A stretch of 64,000 nt of DNA from Acinetobacter sp. ANC 4805 (GTDB taxonomy: Bacteria > Pseudomonadota > Gammaproteobacteria > Pseudomonadales > Moraxellaceae): NCBI RefSeq assembly GCF_022549495.1, contig NZ_JAKZGD010000001.1, forward strand, positions 62,001-126,000. The letters run 5' to 3'. The notes under the pieces were generated by a model, which was not told the origin of the DNA, did not search any database, and worked only from the letters and a program-made list of their open reading frames with translations. Position numbers and translations under genes: made by a program. Below, in pieces: positions 44,810 through 52,980 of the stretch. Position 1 is the first letter of the stretch, and each line of letters starts with the position of its first letter.

Positions 44810-46003
44810 TTAATTTGACAATAATTCAGTAAATACTTTGACCTGATTACGACCCGCTGCCTTTACGGCATACAGGGCACGATCTGCTTGGCTAATAATT
44901 AAATGGGGTTCATTGGCACTGAGCGTGCTACTAATTCCAAAACTTGCACTGATTGAAAATTCTTGATGATCTTCTGATGTAAAACTTAATTCAGCAATTG
45001 CTATGCGGCAACGTTCAGCCACACTATATGCTTGGGCTGGTTTAGTATTGGGAAGTAATAAAATAAACTCCTCACCGCCAAAGCGCCCAATCATATCTCG
45101 ATCACGTAAATTACTCGCTAAGCACTTTGCAAGTTCTACCAATACCTGATCACCTACACTGTGCCCAAAATGATCATTAATATTTTTAAAGTGATCTAAA
45201 TCGAGTAATACAATGGAGTACAGTTGATTGGGTTGTTGGTGTAGCCGCTCTAAATGATTACTAATACTTCGACGATTCATCACATTGGTTAATGGATCTA
45301 GGCGACTGAGTACTTGAATCGCTGTTTCTCGAATTCGCCATTGTTTAAGTAAAATTTCAAATAGAAGTAGGCAAGCAATCAAAATCGGGAGTAAAAAAAA
45401 GAACATACTGCCGACCCAAAAAGGGTGCATTTGTGCTTGATTGAGGACTTCTAGTTTAAAGATTGGTGCGTATTGCAATACGCCATACATACTTAAGAAA
45501 TTGCAAAACAGCAAGGCAATCGTGGCAGGTATAAGCGCGCAATAAATCATTTTACGATCAAACAGAACCAAACCTACTCCAACCACACTGACATAGGCGA
45601 CCATGGTTGCAGGGCTGAAACTACCAATTAAATAGCTCATATGGCACAGTAAAACAGTAAAGACTTGTACACTTAAAATAGGGATGATTTCCTGTACCCA
45701 TTTTTTATCTTTATATAGATGGCAAGGTACAATCAGGCTCAAAAAAACAAACAACATAATGATATTGGTCCAAAGTTTAGATCGAACCAAAGGTAAATTG
45801 ACCCATTGCCATGTGATGGGGTTCAGCAAGACAAAACTATCCCAAATAATCCAAAAAATGCTCATTAGTGAGGCAAGGGTTAGCAACAAAATACATTTCT
45901 TTAACATGTTCCAATTGATCAATGGTCCATGTTCCCAAAACTTTGAGAAACTCCATTTTTCTCTGTTGACTAACCGCTTAAAATGAATCTTCATCATTGG
46001 CAT
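44810..46003 (-). CDS. Membrane diguanylate cyclase (GGDEF domain)
   Basis: The 397-aa protein has six or seven predicted membrane helices in the first 230 residues, then a complete GGDEF domain. The active-site loop reads RFGGEEFILLLPN (catalytic GGEEF), preceded five residues earlier by RDRD, a good RxxD product-inhibition I-site. So it should synthesise cyclic-di-GMP and be inhibited by product. The input signal, probably sensed by the membrane part, is unknown. Convergent with the GST gene. Confidence 0.93.
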   Translation of the reverse strand: MPMMKIHFKRLVNREKWSFSKFWEHGPLINWNMLKKCILLLTLASLMSIFWIIWDSFVLLNPITWQWVNLPLVRSKLWTNIIMLFVFLSLIVPCHLYKDKKWVQEIIPILSVQVFTVLLCHMSYLIGSFSPATMVAYVSVVGVGLVLFDRKMIYCALIPATIALLFCNFLSMYGVLQYAPIFKLEVLNQAQMHPFWVGSMFFFLLPILIACLLLFEILLKQWRIRETAIQVLSRLDPLTNVMNRRSISNHLERLHQQPNQLYSIVLLDLDHFKNINDHFGHSVGDQVLVELAKCLASNLRDRDMIGRFGGEEFILLLPNTKPAQAYSVAERCRIAIAELSFTSEDHQEFSISASFGISSTLSANEPHLIISQADRALYAVKAAGRNQVKVFTELLSN

Positions 46004-46283
46004 GCTTCCTTATATGCAATGAGATTCCTAAGAAACTTTATTAATGTAAATTCGTCATCAAAAATTTTGTTAAACGATTATTAAAATAACAATAACATCT
46101 TTAGAATGAGAAGGAAGTCTAGTTATATGCTTTTTAATGTAAATTAGAAGAGGAAAAATTCTTTGAAAAAGGGGCTATGATCTAAATATCCAATCAGTTT
46201 AATTTCATAATGACAAAAATGAATTAAGAATGACAATGGTCAGACATAACTGACCATTTTCTGTACAATATTTTTAAGTGGCC

Positions 46284-47195
46284 TTAATCTTGGTCAAGTG
46301 CATGAGCAAAATCAGCAATGTCTGCTAATGCTTGTTTGGCTTCAGGGAACCATGCATTAAACATTTGGAAGTTATGCCACATACCTGTGTACAGTTTAAA
46401 ATGAACTTTGACGCCTGCTTTCTCCGCTTTTTCTCTAAAGCGTTTTGAATCATCCAGTAAAATTTCTTTAGAACCGACCTGAACAAGCGTGGTTGGTAAT
46501 CCTTTTAAGTCATCAAATAAAGGTGAAACACGAGGATCATCCGCCTGGATGCCATCTTTTAAATAATGATTGATCCCTGCTTGCAAAGCTTCAATTGAGA
46601 GTAAGGCATCATGTTTTTGGTTAAAGCGTAGAGATTCACTGGTTAAGGTGAGATCTAAATAGGGTGACATGAGAATTAAACCACTTGGCATTAACTCAGG
46701 TTGTGCTTTTAGTCTTAGGCACAATGCCAATGCAAGGTTTGCCCCACAAGAGTCACCTGAAATAATAATATCTTTGGGCTTAATACCTTGCACTAACAAT
46801 GCTTGATAAACATCAAAAATTGCATCAATCGCTTCAGGAAAAGCATGTTCAGGTGCTAAAGGATAATCGACATGAATCACTTGCATTTGGGTTCGTGCAG
46901 CAATATCAGTCATGAGGGCACGATGGGTATTTAAACTGCCTAAGAAAAATGCACCACCGTGAATATGGAAAATCAATTGTGTTGCAGAGGCTTTGGCTTT
47001 AATCTCCTCGCCACGAACACCCGCTAAGCGTAATGGTCGAATTTGTACTGTTGGGTTTTGTGGAAATAAACGACAAAGTTGATCGAGTAAAGGTCGTAAA
47101 GCATTCGGGGCTAAATTAAACTGACTCGGCGTACGAATGGTCGCTTTTAGTAATGATTCAGTAAAATAATATTTCCAAACAGTACCAAGTTTCAT
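46284..47195 (-). CDS. HSL-type alpha/beta hydrolase (esterase/lipase)
   Basis: The 303-aa protein shows the hormone-sensitive-lipase-family oxyanion motif HIHGGAFFLGS, the nucleophile motif ISGDSCGANLALAL (Ser of GDSCG), the acid region DPRVSPLFDDLKGLP and the catalytic His in TGMWHNFQMF. No signal peptide is seen, so it is probably cytoplasmic. Members hydrolyse short to medium acyl esters; the physiological substrate cannot be told. Single-gene unit with A/T-rich flanks. Confidence 0.92.
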   Translation of the reverse strand: MKLGTVWKYYFTESLLKATIRTPSQFNLAPNALRPLLDQLCRLFPQNPTVQIRPLRLAGVRGEEIKAKASATQLIFHIHGGAFFLGSLNTHRALMTDIAARTQMQVIHVDYPLAPEHAFPEAIDAIFDVYQALLVQGIKPKDIIISGDSCGANLALALCLRLKAQPELMPSGLILMSPYLDLTLTSESLRFNQKHDALLSIEALQAGINHYLKDGIQADDPRVSPLFDDLKGLPTTLVQVGSKEILLDDSKRFREKAEKAGVKVHFKLYTGMWHNFQMFNAWFPEAKQALADIADFAHALDQD

Positions 47196-47383
47196 AATTT
47201 TTCCATATTGTTAGGTCAATATATAAATGAGAGTTTTGACTTGCATTTCGCCATTTGCAACAATGAAAACGATGCTTTTTTATTGCTCAGGATATACCCA
47301 ATAGTCATAATCAAGAATTGCAATATTGATAAAAATTCTCAATACTCATAGTCTTGAAAGGACCCCTTAAGGATATTACAAAA

Positions 47384-47821
47384 ATGAAGAAAATTGCTTT
47401 AGCATTTGGATTGCTCGGTTTAACAACTTTTGCCAATGCAGCAGATGTATTAAATGGCTCAGTATGGCAAACCATTGATGATGAAACGAAACAGCCAAAA
47501 GCGATCGTAAAGTTTACTGAACAAAGAGATGGCTCGCTGACCGCATCTATTCAGAAATATTTAGTCCCAGGACAAGAGACTTCTTGTTCTAAATGTGAAG
47601 GGACATTCCATAATAAAACATTAAAAGGGGTAACGATTGTTCACAGCCTTAAAAATGTGGGCGGCGTGAACTATGATGGTGGTTCAATTATCGATCCTAA
47701 AAATGGTAAAACCTATAAATTGAAAGCTGAAATCATCGAAGGTGGTAAAAAGCTTAAATTACGTGGTTATATTGGTGTTGCGGCATTAGGTCGTAACCAA
47801 ACTTGGGTTCGTGCAAACTAA
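47384..47821 (+). CDS. DUF2147-family secreted protein (second copy)
   Basis: The 145-aa precursor has a signal peptide (MKKIALAFGLLGLTTFANA) followed by NGSVWQTIDDETKQPKAIVK, a Cys pair SCSKCEG and GGSIIDPKNGKTYKLKAEII. The end GYIGVAALGRNQTWVRAN is the normal DUF2147 C-terminus. Exported, presumably periplasmic. It is a paralogue of the gene at 20330, with the Cys pair and the closing TW-R conserved. I take the ATG at 47384, before which AAGGAT is visible. Confidence 0.9.
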   Translation: MKKIALAFGLLGLTTFANAADVLNGSVWQTIDDETKQPKAIVKFTEQRDGSLTASIQKYLVPGQETSCSKCEGTFHNKTLKGVTIVHSLKNVGGVNYDGGSIIDPKNGKTYKLKAEIIEGGKKLKLRGYIGVAALGRNQTWVRAN

Positions 47822-47842
47822 GCGTTTGTTACCCTTAAAAAG

Positions 47843-47868
47843 ACCGAGTCCAGTGACTCGGTTTTTTT
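47843..47868 (+). terminator. Terminator after DUF2147 gene
   Basis: ACCGAGTC/GACTCGGT with loop CAGT and seven T, 20 bp beyond the stop. Confidence 0.9.
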
Positions 47869-47896
47869 ATATCTGTTCAGCTGCTGCTTGAAAGTG

Positions 47897-48247
47897 TTAA
47901 GCAGATAAAGCGTGATAAGTGGCTTCATCAAAGCCAATCACCAAGCCCTGAGGAGTTTGTAATACTGGACGTTTAATTAGGCTCGGTTGAGCAATTAAAG
48001 TTTCAATCAGATTTTCCTGATTGCTGATCGCATATGCTTGTTCCGCTTCGGTTAATTTGCGCCATGTCGTGCCTTTTTTATTTAATACTTTGTCCGCACC
48101 CATGTCTTTTAGCCAAACTGCTAAAGTCACTGCGTCAATACCTTGTTTTTTGTAATCATGAAATTCGTAAGCAATACCTTGTGCTTGTAAGGCATCGAAA
48201 GCCTTTTTCATTGAACTACAATTTTTAATACCATAAATTTTAAACAT
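47897..48247 (-). CDS. ArsC/Spx-family protein (YffB-like)
   Basis: The 116-aa thioredoxin-fold protein begins MFKIYGIKNCSSMKKAFDAL. Its Cys in NCSSMKKA matches the single active Cys of ArsC/Spx-like proteins, and it has the later stretches KKGTTWRKLTEAEQAYA and SLIKRPVLQTPQGLVIGFDEATY. It is close to YffB, a family labelled arsenate-reductase-related but without proven arsenate activity. A glutathione-dependent thiol role is inferred. It is convergent with the DUF2147 gene. Confidence 0.9.
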   Translation of the reverse strand: MFKIYGIKNCSSMKKAFDALQAQGIAYEFHDYKKQGIDAVTLAVWLKDMGADKVLNKKGTTWRKLTEAEQAYAISNQENLIETLIAQPSLIKRPVLQTPQGLVIGFDEATYHALSA

Positions 48248-48414
48248 ACTGAAAAGCCATCAAGATGATAGATATATTTGCATGAAAGCCTAACGCAAAA
48301 GAACGAGATATTGCTAGTTGAAATTTTTTATAAAGTTTGTGGGTCTATTGTCTTTCGTAAAAGTGCATTGATGATTTATGTGCAAGATAAAATTGAGCAA
48401 AATATTGAATACAT

Positions 48415-48572
48415 AAAAAGAGAAAACCCGCATCTAATCATCCTGATCATGCGGGTCTCATTTCAACGTCCAATGTCACATCCTTGAATAAACTTAATCT
48501 AAGTTTATTTTTCCTTCCTACGGCGTCCTATCCCTTTTTGGTCATCCTGACCGCTTCCCTGTGCCGTGGTGC
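48415..48572 (-). ncRNA. Candidate CsrA/RsmA-sequestering small RNA
   Basis: On the minus strand nine GGA trinucleotides occur within about 120 nt (complements at 48556, 48545, 48531, 48526, 48516, 48512, 48481, 48469 and 48441). Two are shown in hairpin loops: GGTCAGGATGACC (48540-48552) and ATCAGGATGAT inside the last hairpin. The RNA would end in a terminator, ACCCGCAT/ATGCGGGT (48426-48456) followed by a U-rich run. A -10-like element lies near 48574-48579 (minus CATTAT). Together these are the hallmarks of CsrB/RsmY/RsmZ-type RNAs that titrate CsrA. No protein-coding frame fits. Exact ends are estimates. Confidence 0.75.
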
Positions 48573-48661
48573 TATAATGCCGTTACAGTGAGTAAATAAA
48601 AATACACAAAAACGACAAATCATGTAAGCTAAAGAGGCGATCAAAGTGAACAAGTGTTCAC
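48573..48661 (-). promoter_or_regulatory. Upstream region of the GGA-rich RNA
   Basis: A TGTAAG hexamer at 48623-48628 lies about 55 bp upstream of the likely start. It matches one half of the known GacA binding element (TGTAAG-N6-CTTACA); the other half is not seen. At 48645-48664 an inverted repeat AAGTGAAC/GTTCACTT overlaps the xth stop and may be its terminator. Confidence 0.4.
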
Positions 48662-49486
48662 TTATTCGTGTATTTTATAGTCAATAATCACAGGTGCGTG
48701 GTCACTAAACCATTGTTCTTTATAGACCCATGCATTTGTAGTACGTACTTTCCAATCTGGAGAACATGCTTGATAGTCAATACGCCAACCGACATTTTTC
48801 GCACGTGCTTGACCACGATTTGACCACCATGAATACAATTCGGCTTCTTTTCGTACCTCACGGAAGCTATCGACATAACCCAATTCATCGTAAATATGAT
48901 CGAGCCATGCGCGTTCATGCGGTAAGCAGCCTGATGACTTCTGATTGCCTGACCAATTCTTAATATCAATACGTTTATGCACGATATTGTAGTCACCACA
49001 AACGATGATAGATTTATTTTCATTTCGCCATTGTTTGAGTATTTGGGCATATTCTTGAAGAAATAAATCTTTACGTGCTTGGGCTTCATCGCCACTTGAA
49101 CCTGATGGCAAGTATAAGGAGGCAATATGAACTGGCTGTGACAGTCCTAAATCGAACTCTGCTGAGATAAAGCGCCCTTGGGAATCTGCCAACTCAAAAC
49201 CTAAGCCATTCTGTACAGAAACAAAAGGTAAGCGACTATAAATCGCTGTGCCTGCATAGCCTGCACGTTCAGCAGGGAATAGGTGCGTATACCAACCTTC
49301 TGGTTTAAATTTATCCGTCCATTGTTCATGGGTGATGCGGCTTTCTTGCATACACACCACGTCGGCATCAGACTGTTCTAACCATTCGAGTAGCCCCTTA
49401 GTCACAGATGAACGTAGACCATTTACGTTGATTGAAACCACTCGAAGAATTTTTACATCACTTGGATAGCTATCCTTTGGTATCAT
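48662..49486 (-). CDS. xth: Exodeoxyribonuclease III
   Basis: Xth is an AP endonuclease and 3'-5' exonuclease for base-excision repair. The protein has the ExoIII fold motifs: [10 protein letters not shown], the metal-binding Glu in [15 protein letters not shown], the [10 protein letters not shown] segment, CGDYNIVHK and the final SDHAPVIID. The ATG at 49486 gives about 274 aa with a 15-residue extension before RVVSINVNG; a TTG at 49504 is less likely. True length may be slightly shorter. Divergent from pyrE by 41 bp. Confidence 0.94.
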   Translation of the reverse strand: MIPKDSYPSDVKILRVVSINVNGLRSSVTKGLLEWLEQSDADVVCMQESRITHEQWTDKFKPEGWYTHLFPAERAGYAGTAIYSRLPFVSVQNGLGFELADSQGRFISAEFDLGLSQPVHIASLYLPSGSSGDEAQARKDLFLQEYAQILKQWRNENKSIIVCGDYNIVHKRIDIKNWSGNQKSSGCLPHERAWLDHIYDELGYVDSFREVRKEAELYSWWSNRGQARAKNVGWRIDYQACSPDWKVRTTNAWVYKEQWFSDHAPVIIDYKIHE

Positions 49487-49527
49487 ACGTCTGTTTAACC
49501 TCAATTAAAGAATTTGGAGCACCTTAT

Positions 49528-50178
49528 ATGACAACGCCTGTGTCATTTCATCCGCAAGCTTTTATCGAACTCGCATTATCACGTGGTGTGCTTAAATTTG
49601 GTGAGTTTACCTTAAAATCAGGTCGTGTCAGTCCTTATTTCTTTAACGCAGGTTTGCTCAATGATGGTGAGGCACTTTCTTTATTAGCAGAAGGCTATGC
49701 CGATAAATTGGTTCAGTGTGACAATGTCGGTGTGATTTTTGGCCCTGCTTATAAAGGTATTCCATTTGTTGCTGCAACTGCGGTGGCGTTGTCTCAAGTT
49801 CATGGCAAAAGTGTACCATGGGGCTTTAACCGTAAAGAAGCCAAAGATCATGGTGAAGGTGGTGTGTTGGTGGGTGCATCGGTTGCTGGTCAAAAAGTGT
49901 GGATCATTGATGATGTGATTACTGCGGGGACTGCAATCCGTGAAGTTGTCACGGTCTTAAAAAATGCAGGAGCAACGATTGCAGGTGTGTTGGTGGCGTT
50001 AGACCGCCAAGAGCGTGGTCAGGGTGAGCTTTCTGCGATTCAGGAAGTACAAAAAGAACTCGAAATTCCTGTACATGCTTTAATCACAATGAAAGATTTG
50101 ATGGATTATTTAGATGCGAAAGGCGAGAAAGAAGCTTTGGCAAATATGCAGGCCTATCGTGAAAAATATGGTATCTAA
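49528..50178 (+). CDS. pyrE: Orotate phosphoribosyltransferase
   Basis: PyrE joins orotate to PRPP in pyrimidine synthesis. From the ATG at 49528 (216 aa), the protein shows [45 protein letters not shown] and the PRPP loop [21 protein letters not shown] lies about ten bases upstream. The open frame continues to 49432 through the divergent xth start, which is not credible as coding. A terminator follows. Confidence 0.96.
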   Translation: MTTPVSFHPQAFIELALSRGVLKFGEFTLKSGRVSPYFFNAGLLNDGEALSLLAEGYADKLVQCDNVGVIFGPAYKGIPFVAATAVALSQVHGKSVPWGFNRKEAKDHGEGGVLVGASVAGQKVWIIDDVITAGTAIREVVTVLKNAGATIAGVLVALDRQERGQGELSAIQEVQKELEIPVHALITMKDLMDYLDAKGEKEALANMQAYREKYGI

Positions 50179-50196
50179 ATTTTAGATGTGGGGAAA

Positions 50197-50225
50197 AGGA
50201 AGCAGCAATTGCTTCCTTTTATTTT
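50197..50225 (+). terminator. Terminator after pyrE
   Basis: AAGGAAGCA/TTGCTTCCTT hairpin with a T-run, 18 bp after the stop. Confidence 0.85.
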
Positions 50226-50235
50226 GATTACAAAT

Positions 50236-50300
50236 CATGATTAAAAAAAGAGGCGTGGAATGTGAGAAATCATTCCAGTGTGCTGAATCCTTAGAGTGAT
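50236..50300. repeat. Degenerate dispersed intergenic sequence
   Basis: A stretch with TGGAATGTGA and TTCCAGTGTGCTGAATCC resembles the stretch near 52431-52488 (TGGAACGTGA, TTCCAGTGCGTTAAACCC). The shared pattern suggests relics of one dispersed intergenic element. Similarity was judged by eye and is modest. Confidence 0.4.
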
Positions 50301-50463
50301 CTTGACCAAAATATTGATATAAGAAGAAAAATATCAAGCATTTCACATGATATTAATTTTAGTCATGAAATCATTGCTAATTTCATCCTTATACTATTGT
50401 CTTTGATTAAAGGAAACATATAAGATACTAAAAAATAAACACTTTTAAAGAATAAATATCATT

Positions 50464-51591
50464 ATGTCCCTTCAAACACCTGAACGAGAAATTCTAAATT
50501 TCCAACCGCATCTATTTAAAACCATCGCTTTTGTCTCGGCTGCATTATTCTTCACTCGGATCATATTCGATTGGAAATTTCTTATCGAAGGTCATTTTTC
50601 AAAAATTGAGTTTGTTCCTCTTGTTACGGCATTACTTGTGTTCATCATTACCAGTAGCACAAGAATCATTCTCTCCACACACAGCATTAAGCAAAAAATT
50701 GGTCCATTTTTTCGATATGAAACGCAAAGATCACAAGTTGAAGCGATTAAAATCACACCGACAGCTCAATACATGCATAAAAAAGCGCATCCAATTCTAT
50801 TTAAAAAGTTATTTAGTAAAAAAGATCAAGAATTTACTGCCGAATATTGGAATAGATATGGTGTATTGCATTTCATCCATTCAGAGAAAATTTATACGCT
50901 GTTTAAAATGAGCCTGACAGATATTTTACTGTCGCAGCTTTCTGAGGAGCAATCTACACAACTCATTCGACATTTGGTCCAAGATTGGCAATTAGCAAAA
51001 CCTCTAGTAGAAGATGAGTTTCCTGCTCAGCCTCTGGTAATTGCACAAAATGATATTGGCAAATATGCACTTGTTCTATTAGTGGTAAGTCTATTGATCG
51101 GATTGATTGCCTTCTGTACCCCAATGTTGATATTACAATCTCTACATTTTGGTGTTGAATCTTATTTTTGGATGATTCCTTGCTTCATGTTTGCAATCGG
51201 GTTGAGTTTTTTTCTAATTCGTCAAGAAGCAAAAAGCTATCCATTTGCTACTTCTATTTTAGTCGGGCTAGTACTTGGTTCATCGCTGTATTTTTTAGCA
51301 TTACAAATCAATCGTTTTTATAGTGAGTCAGTATCACAAAAAACTTGGACAGTAGAGCTTAAACTGATTGAACAGAAGGAGCATTATCAGACTTGGCAGC
51401 TTCCAAAAGAGCTTATAGATAAAACTGGCTTAACTGAAATTTATATTGCAAAGAAATGGCAAAACACCCATACACATGTTGAACTGTATCAAAGTTATCC
51501 AATCACAATCCATCAAGGCTTATTTCAAGATTATTGGTTAACCCCACATGATTTTCAGCCCAAACCAGTCACGCTTGAGACCCAACCATGA
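50464..51591 (+). CDS. Membrane protein of unknown function
   Basis: The 375-aa product has about five membrane segments (two near residues 18-65, and three between about 200 and 285). A cytoplasmic or extracytoplasmic loop lies between them (EITPTAQYMHKKAHP-like region 95-190), and a soluble C-terminal domain from 290 (VELKLIEQKEHYQTWQLPKEL). I do not recognise a family. The C-terminal domain has a beta-rich appearance. Single-gene unit. Confidence 0.75.
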   Translation: MSLQTPEREILNFQPHLFKTIAFVSAALFFTRIIFDWKFLIEGHFSKIEFVPLVTALLVFIITSSTRIILSTHSIKQKIGPFFRYETQRSQVEAIKITPTAQYMHKKAHPILFKKLFSKKDQEFTAEYWNRYGVLHFIHSEKIYTLFKMSLTDILLSQLSEEQSTQLIRHLVQDWQLAKPLVEDEFPAQPLVIAQNDIGKYALVLLVVSLLIGLIAFCTPMLILQSLHFGVESYFWMIPCFMFAIGLSFFLIRQEAKSYPFATSILVGLVLGSSLYFLALQINRFYSESVSQKTWTVELKLIEQKEHYQTWQLPKELIDKTGLTEIYIAKKWQNTHTHVELYQSYPITIHQGLFQDYWLTPHDFQPKPVTLETQP

Positions 51592-51730
51592 TGGACTACT
51601 GAATAGTCACTGATATCTAGGATAAGGGCAGCCCAAGAAAAAGCTTAATCTTCGTCTCAAGTAGATATGTTTTATATTCTAAAAGCAGACATTTCTACTT
51701 GAGACTTACAGCATTAATTGATGCTCATTT

Positions 51731-52111
51731 TTATCTGCTCAGTTGGCTCTTAGCTTCCTTTAATTCTTGTTGTGCATTTTGAAGTTTGGTTTGTTTTTTA
51801 ATGATTTTTCTCGGATCACCTTTCTCTTTTTCTTTCTGAAGTTCAAGCTCTAACTTGGAAACTTTTCGTTGTTTTTCTAGTACTTTTTGCTCTCTTTCAT
51901 ATTTTAAACTTGAATCATTACATTTTGCGATATTCTCTTTTAGTGCTTTTTCTAAGCCTTTAATTTCATACGTATTGCCACGAGATTGAGCATATTTAAG
52001 TTGAGTTTCTATATCTTGTTTTTTCGCAGCGCAACCTTTTAAAACTTCAGCATTCACTGTGCTGATTGATAATAATGACGCTGTAATAATCAATAATTTG
52101 CTGAATTTCAT
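51731..52111 (-). CDS. DUF1090-family periplasmic protein (YqjC-like)
   Basis: The 126-aa product has a signal peptide (MKFSKLLIITASLLSISTVNA), then a Cys (KGCAAKKQDIETQLKYAQ) and a charged coiled coil rich in Lys/Glu/Gln to the end. This is the pattern of DUF1090 (YqjC-like), small periplasmic proteins of unknown function. It is the last gene before the restriction-modification island. Confidence 0.87.
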   Translation of the reverse strand: MKFSKLLIITASLLSISTVNAEVLKGCAAKKQDIETQLKYAQSRGNTYEIKGLEKALKENIAKCNDSSLKYEREQKVLEKQRKVSKLELELQKEKEKGDPRKIIKKQTKLQNAQQELKEAKSQLSR

Positions 52112-52511
52112 TTATAAAACACCAATACATGAAAAATAACGAGAATTATTAAGTATTTTTTGATATTTGTGTGATGTATTTTGGTAAAAATTGATGATGG
52201 GCGAGATCAGCTTTCAATTTTAATCCAAGGTTGTAATTTGTTTATCTTAGTGTGGTTTTCGCACTAAGCCTATTTGCTTAGGGAATGGGAGTAATCACTC
52301 AGTATTATACGAGGCATGGCGAATGAAAAATTAGGTCTGGCGGTTGAACTCCATCTACTCGCTATTTTTTATACAGTAAATGTTCACAGACCCTCATCGA
52401 TTATTAGAAAGAATGATTGAGAAATGAGCATGGAACGTGAATAGTCACGAACAAGCCGTTCCAGTGCGTTAAACCCTAGAACGGCTTGATGCTAAAGAGG
52501 AAACTTCAAGC
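52112..52511. other. Noncoding gap before R-M island with two hairpins
   Basis: No gene is seen. Inverted repeats lie at 52246-52268 (CTTAGTG/CACTAAG) and at 52452-52488 (10-bp perfect CAAGCCGTTC/GAACGGCTTG with a 17-base loop). Together with the sequence before them, the second looks like a dispersed intergenic repeat (compare 50236-50300). Confidence 0.45.
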
Positions 52512-52539
52512 ATTACGCATAAGCCGTATTATGTTAATT
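52512..52539 (+). other. pdif-type XerC/XerD site 5 (edge of R-M island)
   Basis: XerC-type half ATTACGCATAA, spacer GCCGTA, XerD-type half TTATGTTAATT, the same orientation as sites 1 and 3 near psd. The extension after the core, TTTA-N3-AATCT, is also shared with them. No partner with inverted orientation is visible on the far side of the island. Confidence 0.82.
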
Positions 52540-52555
52540 TTAGAAAATCTTAAAA

Positions 52556-52918
52556 TTACAATTGAGACCCTGCATCAAAATCAGATTGATAAGATACTGG
52601 AATATTACTTCTAATAACAGTTACATCTTGAGTTCCACCTCTTACAAATCCCAAGTTAAGTAACTCACTTACAAACTCATTACAATTTAGACGACTATGA
52701 TAAGCTGAATTACCCGCACTATAGCCTAAAGTGGGAAAATGAGCTTCTACGTGGTTTGAAACAAAAGTAATACGCCCTTCTTCACCCCATGCTCCTTGTT
52801 CATTATTTTTCTCCCAAGTCACACCAACCCCATGAGAAGTTATGTAACCAATGAACATATATTTTTCATTTTCATTAGCAAAGCTGATTTGCTTATTTTT
52901 CCCATAAATCAATTTCAT
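52556..52918 (-). CDS. Unknown protein of the R-M island
   Basis: The 120-aa product is soluble-looking with no signal peptide. It includes KLIYGKNKQISFANENEKYMFIGYITSHGVGVTWEKNNEQGAWGEEG (about 2-48) and HSRLNCNEFVSELLNLGFVRGG near 74-95. I recognise no family. It lies 62 bp downstream of the HNH gene, on the same strand and similarly A/T-rich, and its stop is only 17 bp from pdif site 5. It may be an accessory or regulator of the R-M system or an unrelated passenger. Confidence 0.7.
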   Translation of the reverse strand: MKLIYGKNKQISFANENEKYMFIGYITSHGVGVTWEKNNEQGAWGEEGRITFVSNHVEAHFPTLGYSAGNSAYHSRLNCNEFVSELLNLGFVRGGTQDVTVIRSNIPVSYQSDFDAGSQL

Positions 52919-52980
52919 ATTAGAACTCCTTAATTAAGATGAGATTAGTAGTTATAGCCTATATTCTAAAATTCAAGAGA

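Noticed and set aside
48278..48487. 69-codon plus-strand frame between ArsC-like gene and xth
   Set aside because: It runs across the terminator of the candidate small RNA and has no coding character.
49432..49527. N-terminal extension of pyrE
   Set aside because: It would overlap the start of xth on the other strand; the ATG at 49528 has a ribosome binding site and the family's N-terminal length.
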